Shown here: positions 42,663 to 52,192 of the stretch, piece by piece | How positions within the stretch are numbered: position 1 is the stretch's first letter | Layout: each line of letters begins with the position of its first letter | Assembly: GCA_020636845.1 (NCBI GenBank) | Contig: JACJXD010000001.1 | Span: 496,001 to 560,000 of the forward strand | Direction: 5' to 3' | DNA length: 64,000 nucleotides | From: Bacteroidales bacterium | Lineage (GTDB): Bacteria > Bacteroidota > Bacteroidia > Bacteroidales > Tenuifilaceae | The notes under the pieces: generated by a model | What the model saw: only the letters and a program-made list of their open reading frames with translations | Database searches by the model: none | Told to the model about the DNA's origin: nothing | Program-made: the position numbers and the translations under genes

Positions 42663-44762
42663 ATGGCAACACTTGAGAGAATCAGAAACCGAGCAGGAGT
42701 ACTTGTTGCGGTTGTTATTGGCTTTGCACTTTTTGCATTTATTCTTGGCGATTTTATAAGTTCAGGAGGCTCCTTGCTTAACCGATCAAAAATGGAAATT
42801 GCAGAAATTGGTGGAAATTCTATTTCCTATGACCAATATCAAGCAATGGTAACGGAAAACGAAAACCTTCAAAAAATGTTTTCGCAAAAACTTTCGCTCG
42901 ACGAGCAAACTACCCTCCGTATCCGTGAACAAGTATGGCAAGACTTGATTCGCCAATATGCACTCGATCCTGAATTTAGTAAATTAGGATTGGATGTCAG
43001 TGCTGACGAACTCCTTGATATGGTTGAAGGTAGAAATATCAACCCCATTATAAAGCAGCAGTTTAGCAACCCTCAAACAGGCCAGTTCAATCCCGAATAT
43101 GTTACTAATTTTATTAAACACATGGATCAGGATTCCAGGTCCAAAACTTACTGGCTATTCCTTGAAAAAGAAATTAAAAAAGACCGTCTTCTAAACAAAT
43201 ACCTCAACCTTATTCGGAAAGGGTTATATACAACAGACTTAGAAGCAAAACAAGCTGTTGCCGACAGGTTTAATAAGGTAAATATCGATTACTCGGTTGT
43301 AAGGTATTCAACCATTCCAGATTCTACTATCACTGTTTCCGAATCTGCAATTGAATCGTATTACAACGATCACAAGAACGATTACAAACAAACTGCTTCG
43401 CGTGACATTGAGTACATAATATTCCCTGTAAAACCATCCGCCAACGATGAAAACGATGCCAAAGAGTGGATAGATAAAACAATGCCAGAATTTGTTGCAT
43501 CCGAAGATCCTAATCAGTTTGTTACACTAAAATCCGATACGCCTCTCGATAGTAAGTACTACAAGCGCAACGAGGTTCCTCAGGAATTTAAGGAATGGGC
43601 TCAAAATGCAAAAAAAGGAGATAGTTTTGGCCCCTTATTCGACGGAGCATCTTACAAAATTGTTGTTCTTGCCAATTCGAAAATGATGCCGGATTCCGTT
43701 AAAGCCCGTCATATATTAGTAGCACCTAAAGGGCAAAGTCAGCAGGATTACGAAAAAGCAAAAACGCTTGCCGATAGTTTAAAAACTGTATTAGAAAAAG
43801 GTGGAAAATGGGATGTTTTGACACAAAAATATTCGGACGATCCCGGTTCTAAAGATAAAGGTGGCGATTTAGGTTGGTTTGCTTCAGGTGTAATGGTTCC
43901 TGCTTTTGAAGATGCTGCGTTTAATAATCCTGTTGGAAAAATAAACGTAGTAGAAAGTCGTTTCGGATTTCATGTTCTAGAGGTTACTGCAAGAAGTAAG
44001 GAAGTAAATAAAGTTCAACTCGCTGTTCTAAACAGAAAAGTTGTTCCCAGCTCTACAACCGACCAACAGGTTTACTCCGAAGCAAACTTGTTTGCAGGTA
44101 AAAACAGATCGTTAGACAAATTTAAAACTGCAGCTCAGGCTAAAGGATACACTCCACGAATTGCTAGCAATTTAATGCAAAACGACAGAAATATTGCAGG
44201 ATTAGAATCTCCAAGAGAAATTATACGTTGGGCATTCCAATCGAAACAAGGTGAAGTGTCAAAAGTATTTCAATTAACTGATATGTACATAGTTGCTACA
44301 CTAACTTCGGTTAAAGAGGACGGTTTTGCCCCAATCGAGCAAGTTAAATCCGATTTAAAATTAAAAGTTATTCGTAAGTTAAAAGCCGAAAAGTTAGCAG
44401 AACAAGTTAAGCAAGAAATAACCGGCGCTAAAACAATAGCCGACATAGCCCAAAAACAAAATACTACAGTCGATCACGCCGATAATGTATCGTTTAGCAT
44501 GTTTACCTTACCCAATGCAGGAGTTGAACCAAAGGTAATTGGTACTGCAATTGTTAGCCCCGAAGGCAAAATTTCAAATCCTGTTGAAGGAAATGCTGGC
44601 GTTTACGTTCTTGCCGTTACCGCCCAGAATAAAGAGGAAGGTAATCCGGAAATGGAAAAACAACGTATTGCCAATTCTTTCCAATCAAGGGTATATTACG
44701 ATGCTTACGATGCTTTAAAAGAAGCAGCCAACATTGTTGATAAACGCTACAACTTCTACTAA
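42663..44762 (+). CDS. PpiD/SurA-like periplasmic peptidyl-prolyl isomerase
   Basis: A 699-residue membrane-anchored chaperone. One N-terminal membrane helix (about 12-31; AGVLVAVVIGFALFAFILGDF-type) is followed by a SurA_N-like chaperone region (about 40-240) and a parvulin domain (about 345-447) with KARHILVA, YSDDPGSKDKGGDLGWF and FGFHVLEV. A long C-terminal helical region follows, as in Bacteroidota PpiD proteins. It helps fold exported proteins. It follows the CorC-like gene by 146 bases and is closed by a strong hairpin. Confidence 0.93.
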   Translation: MATLERIRNRAGVLVAVVIGFALFAFILGDFISSGGSLLNRSKMEIAEIGGNSISYDQYQAMVTENENLQKMFSQKLSLDEQTTLRIREQVWQDLIRQYALDPEFSKLGLDVSADELLDMVEGRNINPIIKQQFSNPQTGQFNPEYVTNFIKHMDQDSRSKTYWLFLEKEIKKDRLLNKYLNLIRKGLYTTDLEAKQAVADRFNKVNIDYSVVRYSTIPDSTITVSESAIESYYNDHKNDYKQTASRDIEYIIFPVKPSANDENDAKEWIDKTMPEFVASEDPNQFVTLKSDTPLDSKYYKRNEVPQEFKEWAQNAKKGDSFGPLFDGASYKIVVLANSKMMPDSVKARHILVAPKGQSQQDYEKAKTLADSLKTVLEKGGKWDVLTQKYSDDPGSKDKGGDLGWFASGVMVPAFEDAAFNNPVGKINVVESRFGFHVLEVTARSKEVNKVQLAVLNRKVVPSSTTDQQVYSEANLFAGKNRSLDKFKTAAQAKGYTPRIASNLMQNDRNIAGLESPREIIRWAFQSKQGEVSKVFQLTDMYIVATLTSVKEDGFAPIEQVKSDLKLKVIRKLKAEKLAEQVKQEITGAKTIADIAQKQNTTVDHADNVSFSMFTLPNAGVEPKVIGTAIVSPEGKISNPVEGNAGVYVLAVTAQNKEEGNPEMEKQRIANSFQSRVYYDAYDALKEAANIVDKRYNFY

Positions 44763-44783
44763 AAGTAATTGACAAATATTTTT

Positions 44784-44807
44784 AAAGGGGGCATTTGCCC
44801 CCTTTTT
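44784..44807 (+). terminator. Terminator after the PpiD-like gene
   Basis: AAAGGGGGC (44784-44792) and GCCCCCTTT (44797-44805) around ATTT, running into T residues. Confidence 0.85.
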
Positions 44808-44979
44808 CTTTTATGTAGATTGTTGACATGGAATACTTTTATTGTTATCTTATCCCGTTAAAATAAACCTTTATGGAGTTATACGTACATTTTATAATAA
44901 AGCAAAAACATCTTTAATATTAATCTCGTTATATTTATAGGATTTTCTGGTTTTATAAAGCAAAACGTAAAAAGCACTT

Positions 44980-46644
44980 ATGAAACACTCAAAAGTATTA
45001 GGAATTGCCATTACTACCATACTAGTTGGTAGTTTAGCCGGATGCTACGATTATTCTCAATTCGATAATATTTCGTTAGATCCTGTTTCTCCTTCATTTG
45101 TTATCCCGGTAGTTAACTCCTCGGTAACTTTCAAGGAATTGGCCGAGCGCAACGATGCCAATACAATGGTAGTTCAAAAGCCCGGCGACGACAAGTTTTA
45201 CCTTGTATTCAAAGATTCCTTAGAGTTGGCAAACGCTGCCGATAATTTTACCATTCCTCCCGTTTACCTAACCCAAAACTTTCAACTCGATGCAGGAGAA
45301 ATTCCTCCCATTGCGCCTCCAGCAGGAACAACCATTGGTCCCTTTTCCGATACTCTTTCAAATAACTACCAAGTAGATCCTGATTGCGAGATAAAAGAAG
45401 TTAACCTTTCTCAGGGAAATTTCAATGTAACTATTACCAATAACTTCGAAAACGAAATTAAAGGTACATTAAAAATACCCTCGCTAATTACCCCTCAAGG
45501 AACTCCATATCAAATAAAAATACAATCCTTAAGTCCCGGACAATCCCAGTCGTTTAACATTGCAGACCTTAATGAACATGCACTATACTTATTTGATGGA
45601 ACCAATTATAACTCTTTTACGGTAATTGTGGATTCTATTTACATTACCTCATTAGGTTATCCGATAAATTCATCGGACAATGTACAAATAGATGTAATGG
45701 CCGACAATCTCGATTTTGAATACTTAAAAGGAAAAGTTGATAAAAGTCTTTACGTAGGAGATCACGACTTTAAAATTGATATTTTCCGTTCTACCTACAT
45801 TGCCGACCAGCATATTGCCGATCCAAGAATATACTTGTATTTCAAAAACGCCTTTGGATTACCACTTTCTTTCAACATAAACTCATTTGAAGCGAGCAAT
45901 AATGAATCGGATATCGTGCTTTTGAGCAACGAAGGTGTGCCTAGCAACAACACGCTACTAGTAGGAACTCCTAACTCGCTAGAATACTTAACCAGTATGT
46001 CCGAAACAGAAGCATACGACACGCTTATCCTTAATAAGGACAATTCCAACATTGAAGATGTTCTGGATATTGCCCCAAAGCAATTTAAACTAAAATCGGA
46101 TATTACGTTGGGCAATAACTCCGATAATCACGATTTCTTTATTACAAAATCATCCGCCCTCGGACTTGTTAGCGAAATCGAAGTTCCTCTTATAGGCTGG
46201 ATCGAAACAAACGAAATATTGGACACAATGGAAATCGACTTGCCCGATTTAAGCGATGATTTAAATTTGGATGACAATTCTTCCCTAAACATAACGGTTA
46301 AATTCAAATTTATTAACAGCATTCCTTTAAACGTTTATTTCCAAGCATTTTTTATCGATGATGCCGGACAAACTTTAACAACACTTTACGATGCCGAAAC
46401 TCAACTAATAGAAAGTGCTAAAATAGATGCCAATGGTTATGTAACAGAACCGACAACGACTACTCCTGATATTTCCATATCGAAAAGCAAGTACGACCTA
46501 ATGCAAGAGGCAACCAACATGGTGCTTCAATTCAGGTTTACCACTACCGGAAGCGATACACAACAAAATGTTGTTATTGAAAGCACTAATAACATTAGTG
46601 TTCAAATGAGCGTTAAGGCTAATGGTACTGTAAAAGTTGATTAA
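44980..46644 (+). CDS. Large lipoprotein of unknown function
   Basis: A 554-residue predicted lipoprotein, lipobox LAGC (Cys22) followed by YDYSQFDNISLDPVSPSFVIPVV. The mature part is Asp/Asn/Ser/Thr-rich and beta-strand-like, with repeated immunoglobulin-like stretches (LSQGNFNVTITNNFENEIKG; SLNITVKFKFINSIPLNVYFQAFF). No known domain is recognised. The next genes encode a DUF5723-like outer-membrane protein and a PD40/OmpA protein, so it is probably part of a surface or outer-membrane module. No acidic retention rule can be applied by eye, so final location is uncertain. Confidence 0.75.
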   Translation: MKHSKVLGIAITTILVGSLAGCYDYSQFDNISLDPVSPSFVIPVVNSSVTFKELAERNDANTMVVQKPGDDKFYLVFKDSLELANAADNFTIPPVYLTQNFQLDAGEIPPIAPPAGTTIGPFSDTLSNNYQVDPDCEIKEVNLSQGNFNVTITNNFENEIKGTLKIPSLITPQGTPYQIKIQSLSPGQSQSFNIADLNEHALYLFDGTNYNSFTVIVDSIYITSLGYPINSSDNVQIDVMADNLDFEYLKGKVDKSLYVGDHDFKIDIFRSTYIADQHIADPRIYLYFKNAFGLPLSFNINSFEASNNESDIVLLSNEGVPSNNTLLVGTPNSLEYLTSMSETEAYDTLILNKDNSNIEDVLDIAPKQFKLKSDITLGNNSDNHDFFITKSSALGLVSEIEVPLIGWIETNEILDTMEIDLPDLSDDLNLDDNSSLNITVKFKFINSIPLNVYFQAFFIDDAGQTLTTLYDAETQLIESAKIDANGYVTEPTTTTPDISISKSKYDLMQEATNMVLQFRFTTTGSDTQQNVVIESTNNISVQMSVKANGTVKVD

Positions 46645-46761
46645 TTCTTAATTATTTTCGATATGACTTTTTATAACTCTAAAAATATAACTCGAGGCTG
46701 CTTACACAATATAACTAAAAAGCCCATCGATATAAATATTCATACAAAACTATCTCCAATT

Positions 46762-48120
46762 ATGAAGCGTTTTTATGTTGTTATAATTGCTGCGTTAACT
46801 TCCGCATTAAGTTTAAAGGCACAGCCGGAACTTACCTTACCCTTTATGCAAAGTGTTTTTCAATCGTCATATATAAATCCGACTGTTGTTCCGGAGCATT
46901 CGTTTAGTTTAGGTATTCCGGGATCGAGCGTTTTCGCGCAGTTCGTTTCTAACGGATTTATTCCTAAAAATATGTTTGACTACAGAAACGATACCATGCA
47001 TGCAAACCTTAACTCGATGCTCAACGATATGGGAGATAATAACTTACTTTACTTTGCAGAAAATGCCGATATTTTCCATATCCGAACCAAAGTGTTAAAT
47101 GGCTTTTTCTGGTTTGGCATTCGCCAAAATTCCACTTTCAGTTTTAATTACCCAAAAGATTTATTCAGCTTAGTTATTCAAGGTAATGAGCAATTTGCAG
47201 GTTCTTCGCTCGATTTATCATCGATGAAGATAAATGTGATGCTATACAACGAATATACTTTTGGTATGATGAAAGAATTTCCAAAGTGGATTTTCGGTGG
47301 AAGAATCAGTGTTCTACAAGGATTAAGCAATGTTCGATTTAATCCTACTGTGCTAAAAGTGAATATTGACGACGACATGTATGCCCACGTTGCTACCGCC
47401 GACGGAAAAGTTGAAACTGCTGGTTTGCCACACAATTCCGATGGTGATGTAGATTTTGATCCTGTCGATGGAACTTGGCTCACTAACTATCTTACTAACT
47501 TTAAAAACAAGGGGTTTGCGCTTAGTGGCGGGGTAACGTACAAATATGACGATTATACCAGATTATCGTTTTCGTTTTACGACTTAGGATTCATAACTTG
47601 GAAGGACAGCATCCAAACCTACACCATAAACGGTCAAACAAACTTTGATGGTTTTGATATTCTTACCAATTTTTTAAACGATACCGACATGAAATTGGAC
47701 TCCCTCCTTGATGATATGAAGGACGATTTCGACAGAGATACTGTTACAACAAAATACCGTACTTGGCTAAATCCTAAATTCACATTTTCGGCTACCTATA
47801 ACATTTTTTCGCGTACACAGGTTGGCTTTTCATTTAACGCGTTGATAAACCAAAAACTGTACCCATCGTTGACTTTGGGAGTATCACAAGGTGTGGGACG
47901 CTTTTTCAACATTGTAGGAACGGCTTCGTACAACTATCGAACAATTTCGAACTTAGGTGTCGGATTAATGATAAAGCCGGGCCCCTTCCAATTCTTTACG
48001 GTAGTGGACAATACTTATCCATTAATCAACCCGTTAAAAGTTACCAATCTTAATGTTAGAGTAGGATTAAACTTTGTATTTGGTCGCATCAAACAACCCG
48101 ATGGGCTACCATTCCGTTAA
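46762..48120 (+). CDS. DUF5723-like outer membrane protein
   Basis: A 452-residue exported protein with signal MKRFYVVIIAALTSALSLKAQ. The mature opening (QSVFQSSYINPTVVPEHSFSLGIPG) and the C-terminal FFTVVDNTYPLINPLKVTNLNVRVGLNFVFGR-like strand resemble the DUF5723 family of Bacteroidota barrels. A frame extends 33 codons upstream to 46663, but that extension is polar and not signal-like, so the ATG at 46762 is chosen. It is co-directional with, and close to, the lipoprotein before and the PD40/OmpA gene after. Function unknown. Confidence 0.75.
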   Translation: MKRFYVVIIAALTSALSLKAQPELTLPFMQSVFQSSYINPTVVPEHSFSLGIPGSSVFAQFVSNGFIPKNMFDYRNDTMHANLNSMLNDMGDNNLLYFAENADIFHIRTKVLNGFFWFGIRQNSTFSFNYPKDLFSLVIQGNEQFAGSSLDLSSMKINVMLYNEYTFGMMKEFPKWIFGGRISVLQGLSNVRFNPTVLKVNIDDDMYAHVATADGKVETAGLPHNSDGDVDFDPVDGTWLTNYLTNFKNKGFALSGGVTYKYDDYTRLSFSFYDLGFITWKDSIQTYTINGQTNFDGFDILTNFLNDTDMKLDSLLDDMKDDFDRDTVTTKYRTWLNPKFTFSATYNIFSRTQVGFSFNALINQKLYPSLTLGVSQGVGRFFNIVGTASYNYRTISNLGVGLMIKPGPFQFFTVVDNTYPLINPLKVTNLNVRVGLNFVFGRIKQPDGLPFR

Positions 48121-48204
48121 TTCTTTTAACTTAAATACAACCAAGAACATACAATTATGTCCAGATATATGAAAAGCAATTGGTATTCGAAAAATAGTTC
48201 AAAC

Positions 48205-50565
48205 ATGTCCTATAAGATTAAAACTTTAGTAGTTGCGCTAAGCCTTACGCTAATTGGTGGGGATTTATTTTGCCAGTCCTCTTTTTTAGCAACAAATCTT
48301 GGGGAACCTGTAAATTCAAAATATCCCGAAATAAACCCAATTCTTAGCCCTGATGGTAAAACATTATACTTCAGCCGTGCCAACCACCCTCAAAATACCT
48401 GGGGAGGAAAAAACAGTCAGGATATTTGGTACTCAACCCTTAACGACGACGGCTCTTGGGCAGAACCTCAACGTTTGCCCCGCGAAGTAAATATTGGACG
48501 TTACAATGCAATTTTCGGAATACTAAACGATGGGAAAACATTTCTTATTAACGGTCACTATACCCCTAACGGAAAACTATGGCTGGAACGTGGCCTTTCG
48601 TTTATAAAAATGAATGATGATGGTTCGTGGAGCAAGCCAATAACCCTCCATGTAAATGCCTACTCCCGTATGAATAAAGGGCGTTCAAGCACAGCATACA
48701 TTACCCCCGATGGAAAATATATTTTTCTTTCGTTCAGCAAACGAAGTGGAGGTAAAAAAGACAAGTTGTACATGTCGGAATTAAAAGGAAGAGACAGATA
48801 CTCTAAACCTAAAAGGTTGAAATTCGAAGGGAATAAATTGGGTAAAAGTTACGAATCGCCATTTCTTACATCCGATGGAAATGCCTTATACTTCAGCTGT
48901 AATGTAAACGGAAACTACAATATTTACTACAGTAACCGAACCGATGAATCGAAACGGAAATGGTCAGTTCCTGTTCCGCTAAGCGATACGGTAAACAGAT
49001 CCGATTGGGAAAACTACTATCATCTTAATGCAAAAGGGAGTTGGGCTTACTTTTGCTCCAATTATAATTCCACCGGTAAAGCGGATATATACAGAATAAA
49101 AATATTCGAGGAAAACCCATTTATAAAAATCAGCGGGTTAGTTCTAAATAAGGCCGACGAAAAGTTAATGCTTAGCGATACCACTTACACCATAATGGTA
49201 AACGATTCCGTTCCTGCCAATCTAACAATCGATCGCGCCTCGGCATCGTATGAACTAAAATTACCCTTTGGCGGCAAGTATAACATCAAACCCGAAATGA
49301 AGGATTGGGTTGGAGTAACCGATTCGTTAGATGCTTCAACGATTAAAGAATATACCGAGATAAACAAGAACCTTTACTTCGAACCAATTCCATTTGTTAA
49401 GGTATATGGTAAGATAATTAATACACGAACCGATTTACCAATATCACCGGAAAGTAAGTACGAAATACTTATTAACGGACAAAAGAACGATTCGGTAAAG
49501 TATGCCAAGGAAATTACTCAATACGAAGTTTTACTTCCTTTAGGTGCTAAATATGCTATTAACTTTAAACACCCTTACTTTACTGCAAAACCTGATACGG
49601 TAGATGTTTCCGACACAAAATGGTACACCGAAAAGAATGTTAATTTCATGGTTACATCCGTTCCCTGGGTCGAAGTTAACGGCATTGCATTGGATAACGT
49701 AACATTCACTCCCATTACAGGAGACTCTGACTCAAAACTTATAGTTAACGGAAATGTAGTTGACAGCATTAAAATAGACCCTGTTAGCGGAGAATTCACC
49801 ATTAGGCTTCCTTTCGGTAAAAAGTATAGCACATCCGTATCGTCTTCGCACTACAATCCGTTAAACAACGAAATAGACTTAACAGGATATGTTGAGTACG
49901 CCAAAGTTAAACATGAAGTTTACGCTGAACGGAAGGATGCCAACATGGCAATTCTTAGCGGTAAAATCATCAACTTAAAAACCGATCAGCCAATTGAAAG
50001 CGATGTACACGTAAACCTAAAGGTTAACGGAACCGAAACCCGTGGTTTCAACTACGACTCTACCACAGCATCTTACACACTGAAACTCCCTGTGGGCGCA
50101 TCATACGACATACTGCCATCGGTTAAGAATTTTTACAACAAGTACGAACAGGTTGACTTAACTAAAGCCAGAAAAGGCTCTAAGATTGCCAAGAACTTTT
50201 ATGTAACTCCAATAGAAGTTGGACAATCGGTTAACATCGATTTTATTTACTTTGCCAGTGGAAAAGCTATGCTAAAACCCCAGTCGTTTAAATCGCTTAA
50301 CGCTTTAGTGGACTTCCTGAATGAATATCCAAATGTAAAAGTAGAAATTGGCGGCCATACCGATAATGTTGGAAACGTTGCCATCAATCAACGTATATCC
50401 GAAGCTCGCGCAAAAGCAGTGGCACAATACGTTATTTCTATGGGTATTCCAGAATCGAGAATTACCTCAAAGGGATATAACTTCTCCAAGCCAAAAGCAA
50501 GCAACGCGACATCCGCAGGTAGAGCTAAAAACCGCAGGGTAGAGTTTACAATCATTGGAATTTAA
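48205..50565 (+). CDS. PD40 repeat / OmpA-domain envelope protein
   Basis: A 786-residue exported protein from ATG 48205 (MSYKIKTLVVALSLTLIGGDLFCQ signal). Upstream ATGs at 48157 and 48169 would give an over-long polar n-region. Order: a WD40-like PD40 propeller (about 20-300; repeated LSPDGKTLYFSRA, ITPDGKYIFLSFS, LTSDGNALYFSC), four CarboxypepD-regulatory-like repeats (about 305-660; each with a LP(F/L/V)G.(K/S)Y block) and a C-terminal OmpA domain (about 685-785; IGGHTDNVGN, QRISEARAKAV). The layout resembles PorE of the type IX secretion system but without its TPR part. It probably binds peptidoglycan. Confidence 0.85.
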   Translation: MSYKIKTLVVALSLTLIGGDLFCQSSFLATNLGEPVNSKYPEINPILSPDGKTLYFSRANHPQNTWGGKNSQDIWYSTLNDDGSWAEPQRLPREVNIGRYNAIFGILNDGKTFLINGHYTPNGKLWLERGLSFIKMNDDGSWSKPITLHVNAYSRMNKGRSSTAYITPDGKYIFLSFSKRSGGKKDKLYMSELKGRDRYSKPKRLKFEGNKLGKSYESPFLTSDGNALYFSCNVNGNYNIYYSNRTDESKRKWSVPVPLSDTVNRSDWENYYHLNAKGSWAYFCSNYNSTGKADIYRIKIFEENPFIKISGLVLNKADEKLMLSDTTYTIMVNDSVPANLTIDRASASYELKLPFGGKYNIKPEMKDWVGVTDSLDASTIKEYTEINKNLYFEPIPFVKVYGKIINTRTDLPISPESKYEILINGQKNDSVKYAKEITQYEVLLPLGAKYAINFKHPYFTAKPDTVDVSDTKWYTEKNVNFMVTSVPWVEVNGIALDNVTFTPITGDSDSKLIVNGNVVDSIKIDPVSGEFTIRLPFGKKYSTSVSSSHYNPLNNEIDLTGYVEYAKVKHEVYAERKDANMAILSGKIINLKTDQPIESDVHVNLKVNGTETRGFNYDSTTASYTLKLPVGASYDILPSVKNFYNKYEQVDLTKARKGSKIAKNFYVTPIEVGQSVNIDFIYFASGKAMLKPQSFKSLNALVDFLNEYPNVKVEIGGHTDNVGNVAINQRISEARAKAVAQYVISMGIPESRITSKGYNFSKPKASNATSAGRAKNRRVEFTIIGI

Positions 50566-50582
50566 TTTGAATAGATATTAGG

Positions 50583-50614
50583 AAAGGTGGGCAAATAAGC
50601 CCACCTTTGTTTTA
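50583..50614 (+). terminator. Terminator after the PD40/OmpA gene
   Basis: AAAGGTGGGC (50583-50592), AAATAA loop, GCCCACCTTT (50599-50608), followed by G and a T run. Confidence 0.85.
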
Positions 50615-50626
50615 GAATAATACACA

Positions 50627-51256
50627 ATGCTTGCTTTTAAACTAAAATACTTACTTAGCTGTATGGTTGCCCTTTTGGCATTGGTAAACCCAATTCAAAA
50701 GGTTTTTGTAATTACAACATTACAATCGCAATTTGATGTTGCCAAAACTCGATTCATTGCTGTAAAGGCAACTATCACCGCATTCCTTACCCTGTTATTC
50801 TTTTTGCTACTTGGCGAAATTGTTTTTAACTACGTTTTTCAGATACAGATATACGCTTTTCAAATAACGTCGGGAGTTGTTCTGTTTTATAACGGTATCA
50901 GCGGACTTCAAAAAGGAATGTTCATAAAAGTTGATGCAGGAGTAAGTTTAAAAGATATAACCGCTGTGCCTATAGCAATTCCAATGATAGCCGGCCCGGC
51001 AACAATTACAGCAGCAGTTACTTTCCCTGCTCATTACGGACATATCAATACCATTATTTCCGTTGCATTCGCCTTAGGCATAAACCTTTTGTTCATGCTT
51101 TTTGCAAAACAGATAGGCGCTTTTTTGAATCGCTTCAACTTAATGAGCCCACTTGTTCGAATTTTTGGACTTATTGTTGCTACCATAGGTGTACAAATGA
51201 TTCTTAATGGTTTTGCAACGTACTGGCAATCGATTTCCGGAGCCATAATTCATTAA
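50627..51256 (+). CDS. MarC-family integral membrane protein
   Basis: A 209-residue protein with about six membrane helices and family blocks ALLALVNPIQKVFV, KDITAVPIAIPMIAGPATITAAV and LMSPLVRIFGLIVATIGVQMILNGF. MarC-family proteins (also called UPF0056) have no settled transport substrate, and the link to antibiotic resistance in E. coli was not confirmed. It begins after a terminator and ends before the glycine-lipid promoter, so it is a single-gene unit. Confidence 0.9.
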   Translation: MLAFKLKYLLSCMVALLALVNPIQKVFVITTLQSQFDVAKTRFIAVKATITAFLTLLFFLLLGEIVFNYVFQIQIYAFQITSGVVLFYNGISGLQKGMFIKVDAGVSLKDITAVPIAIPMIAGPATITAAVTFPAHYGHINTIISVAFALGINLLFMLFAKQIGAFLNRFNLMSPLVRIFGLIVATIGVQMILNGFATYWQSISGAIIH

Positions 51257-51304
51257 TAATAACCAATTAAACAGCATTAGGAAATAACGTACTTTACCTT
51301 TTTA

Positions 51305-51312
51305 TATATTTG
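51305..51312 (+). promoter_or_regulatory. -7 element for the glycine-lipid gene pair
   Basis: TATATTTG is an exact TAnnTTTG, 21 bases before the TTG start codon at 51333. It leaves no room for an upstream start and therefore supports initiation at TTG. Confidence 0.5.
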
Positions 51313-51332
51313 TATGCTTTAAAAATTGAATA

Positions 51333-52157
51333 TTGGAAAAGGAAAAGTTCATCGATATTGATAAGGTAATTGCCTCTAAGAGTGTAAAATTGCAAAAAGC
51401 CTTACCTCGTTTTATAGTTAAATACCTTAAACGAATAATTCATCAGGACGAAATAAACGATATACTCGAAAAACACGGGCATAAGCAAGGTGTTGAGTTT
51501 ATCGATGAAGTTCTCAAGTTAATGCAGGTAACATACACCGTTGAAGGATTGGATAATCTTGATTCCAATGGCAGGTATTTATTTGCATCGAATCATCCGC
51601 TGGGTGGACTAGACGGAATGATTCTAATTCATACTCTTGGACAAAAATACCCCGAAGTAAAATTTCCGGTAAACGATTTGCTTATGCACATTCCACAGCT
51701 GCATTGCGTATTTATTCCGGTTAACAAGCATGGTGCACAAAACCAGCAAAATGCCAAGATGATTGAAAGTGCATACGTTTCGGATGCTCAAATTTTATAC
51801 TTTCCTGCCGGACTTTGCTCCAGAAAACAAAAGGGTGGAATAGAAGATCTGGAGTGGAAGAAAAACTTTGTTACAAAGGCTGTGGCTCATGAACGAGACA
51901 TCGTTCCCGTTTTTTTCAGCGGACGTAATTCAAACTTCTTTTATAACCTTGCAAAACTAAGGGTTTTTCTAAAGATTAAAGCAAATATCGAAATGCTATA
52001 CCTTGTTGACGAAATGTTTAAACAAAAAGGGAAAAGCATTCATGTAGTTTTCGGAAAACCTATTCCGTATAGTACCTTCGACAAATCGAAATCTCCCAAA
52101 GAATGGGCAAAATGGATGAAACATCAAGTTTACAGTTTAAAAAAGAATCTTAAATAA
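51333..52157 (+). CDS. glsA: O-acyltransferase, GlsA-like (glycine lipid synthesis)
   Basis: A 274-residue PlsC-superfamily acyltransferase. Motif I is NHPLGGLDG (Asn87-Gly94, the H-x4-D pattern) and motif III-like FPAGLCSRKQKG replaces FPEG. It starts with TTG (51333): no ATG occurs until residue 67, and the first codons read MEKEKFIDIDKVIASKSVKLQ, a plausible N-terminus. The following gene codes for a GNAT-type N-acyltransferase. This pair matches GlsA/GlsB of Bacteroides (glycine lipid synthesis), where GlsA adds the second fatty acid by ester linkage. Assignment is by family and order, not by experiment. Confidence 0.82.
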   Translation: MEKEKFIDIDKVIASKSVKLQKALPRFIVKYLKRIIHQDEINDILEKHGHKQGVEFIDEVLKLMQVTYTVEGLDNLDSNGRYLFASNHPLGGLDGMILIHTLGQKYPEVKFPVNDLLMHIPQLHCVFIPVNKHGAQNQQNAKMIESAYVSDAQILYFPAGLCSRKQKGGIEDLEWKKNFVTKAVAHERDIVPVFFSGRNSNFFYNLAKLRVFLKIKANIEMLYLVDEMFKQKGKSIHVVFGKPIPYSTFDKSKSPKEWAKWMKHQVYSLKKNLK

Positions 52158-52192
52158 CCATATTTTTAAAACAACCAGCGTAAATCCTAACA

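Noticed and set aside
46663..46761. N-terminal extension of the DUF5723-like protein
   Set aside because: Thirty-three polar residues precede a perfect signal peptide beginning at 46762; the extension would block export.
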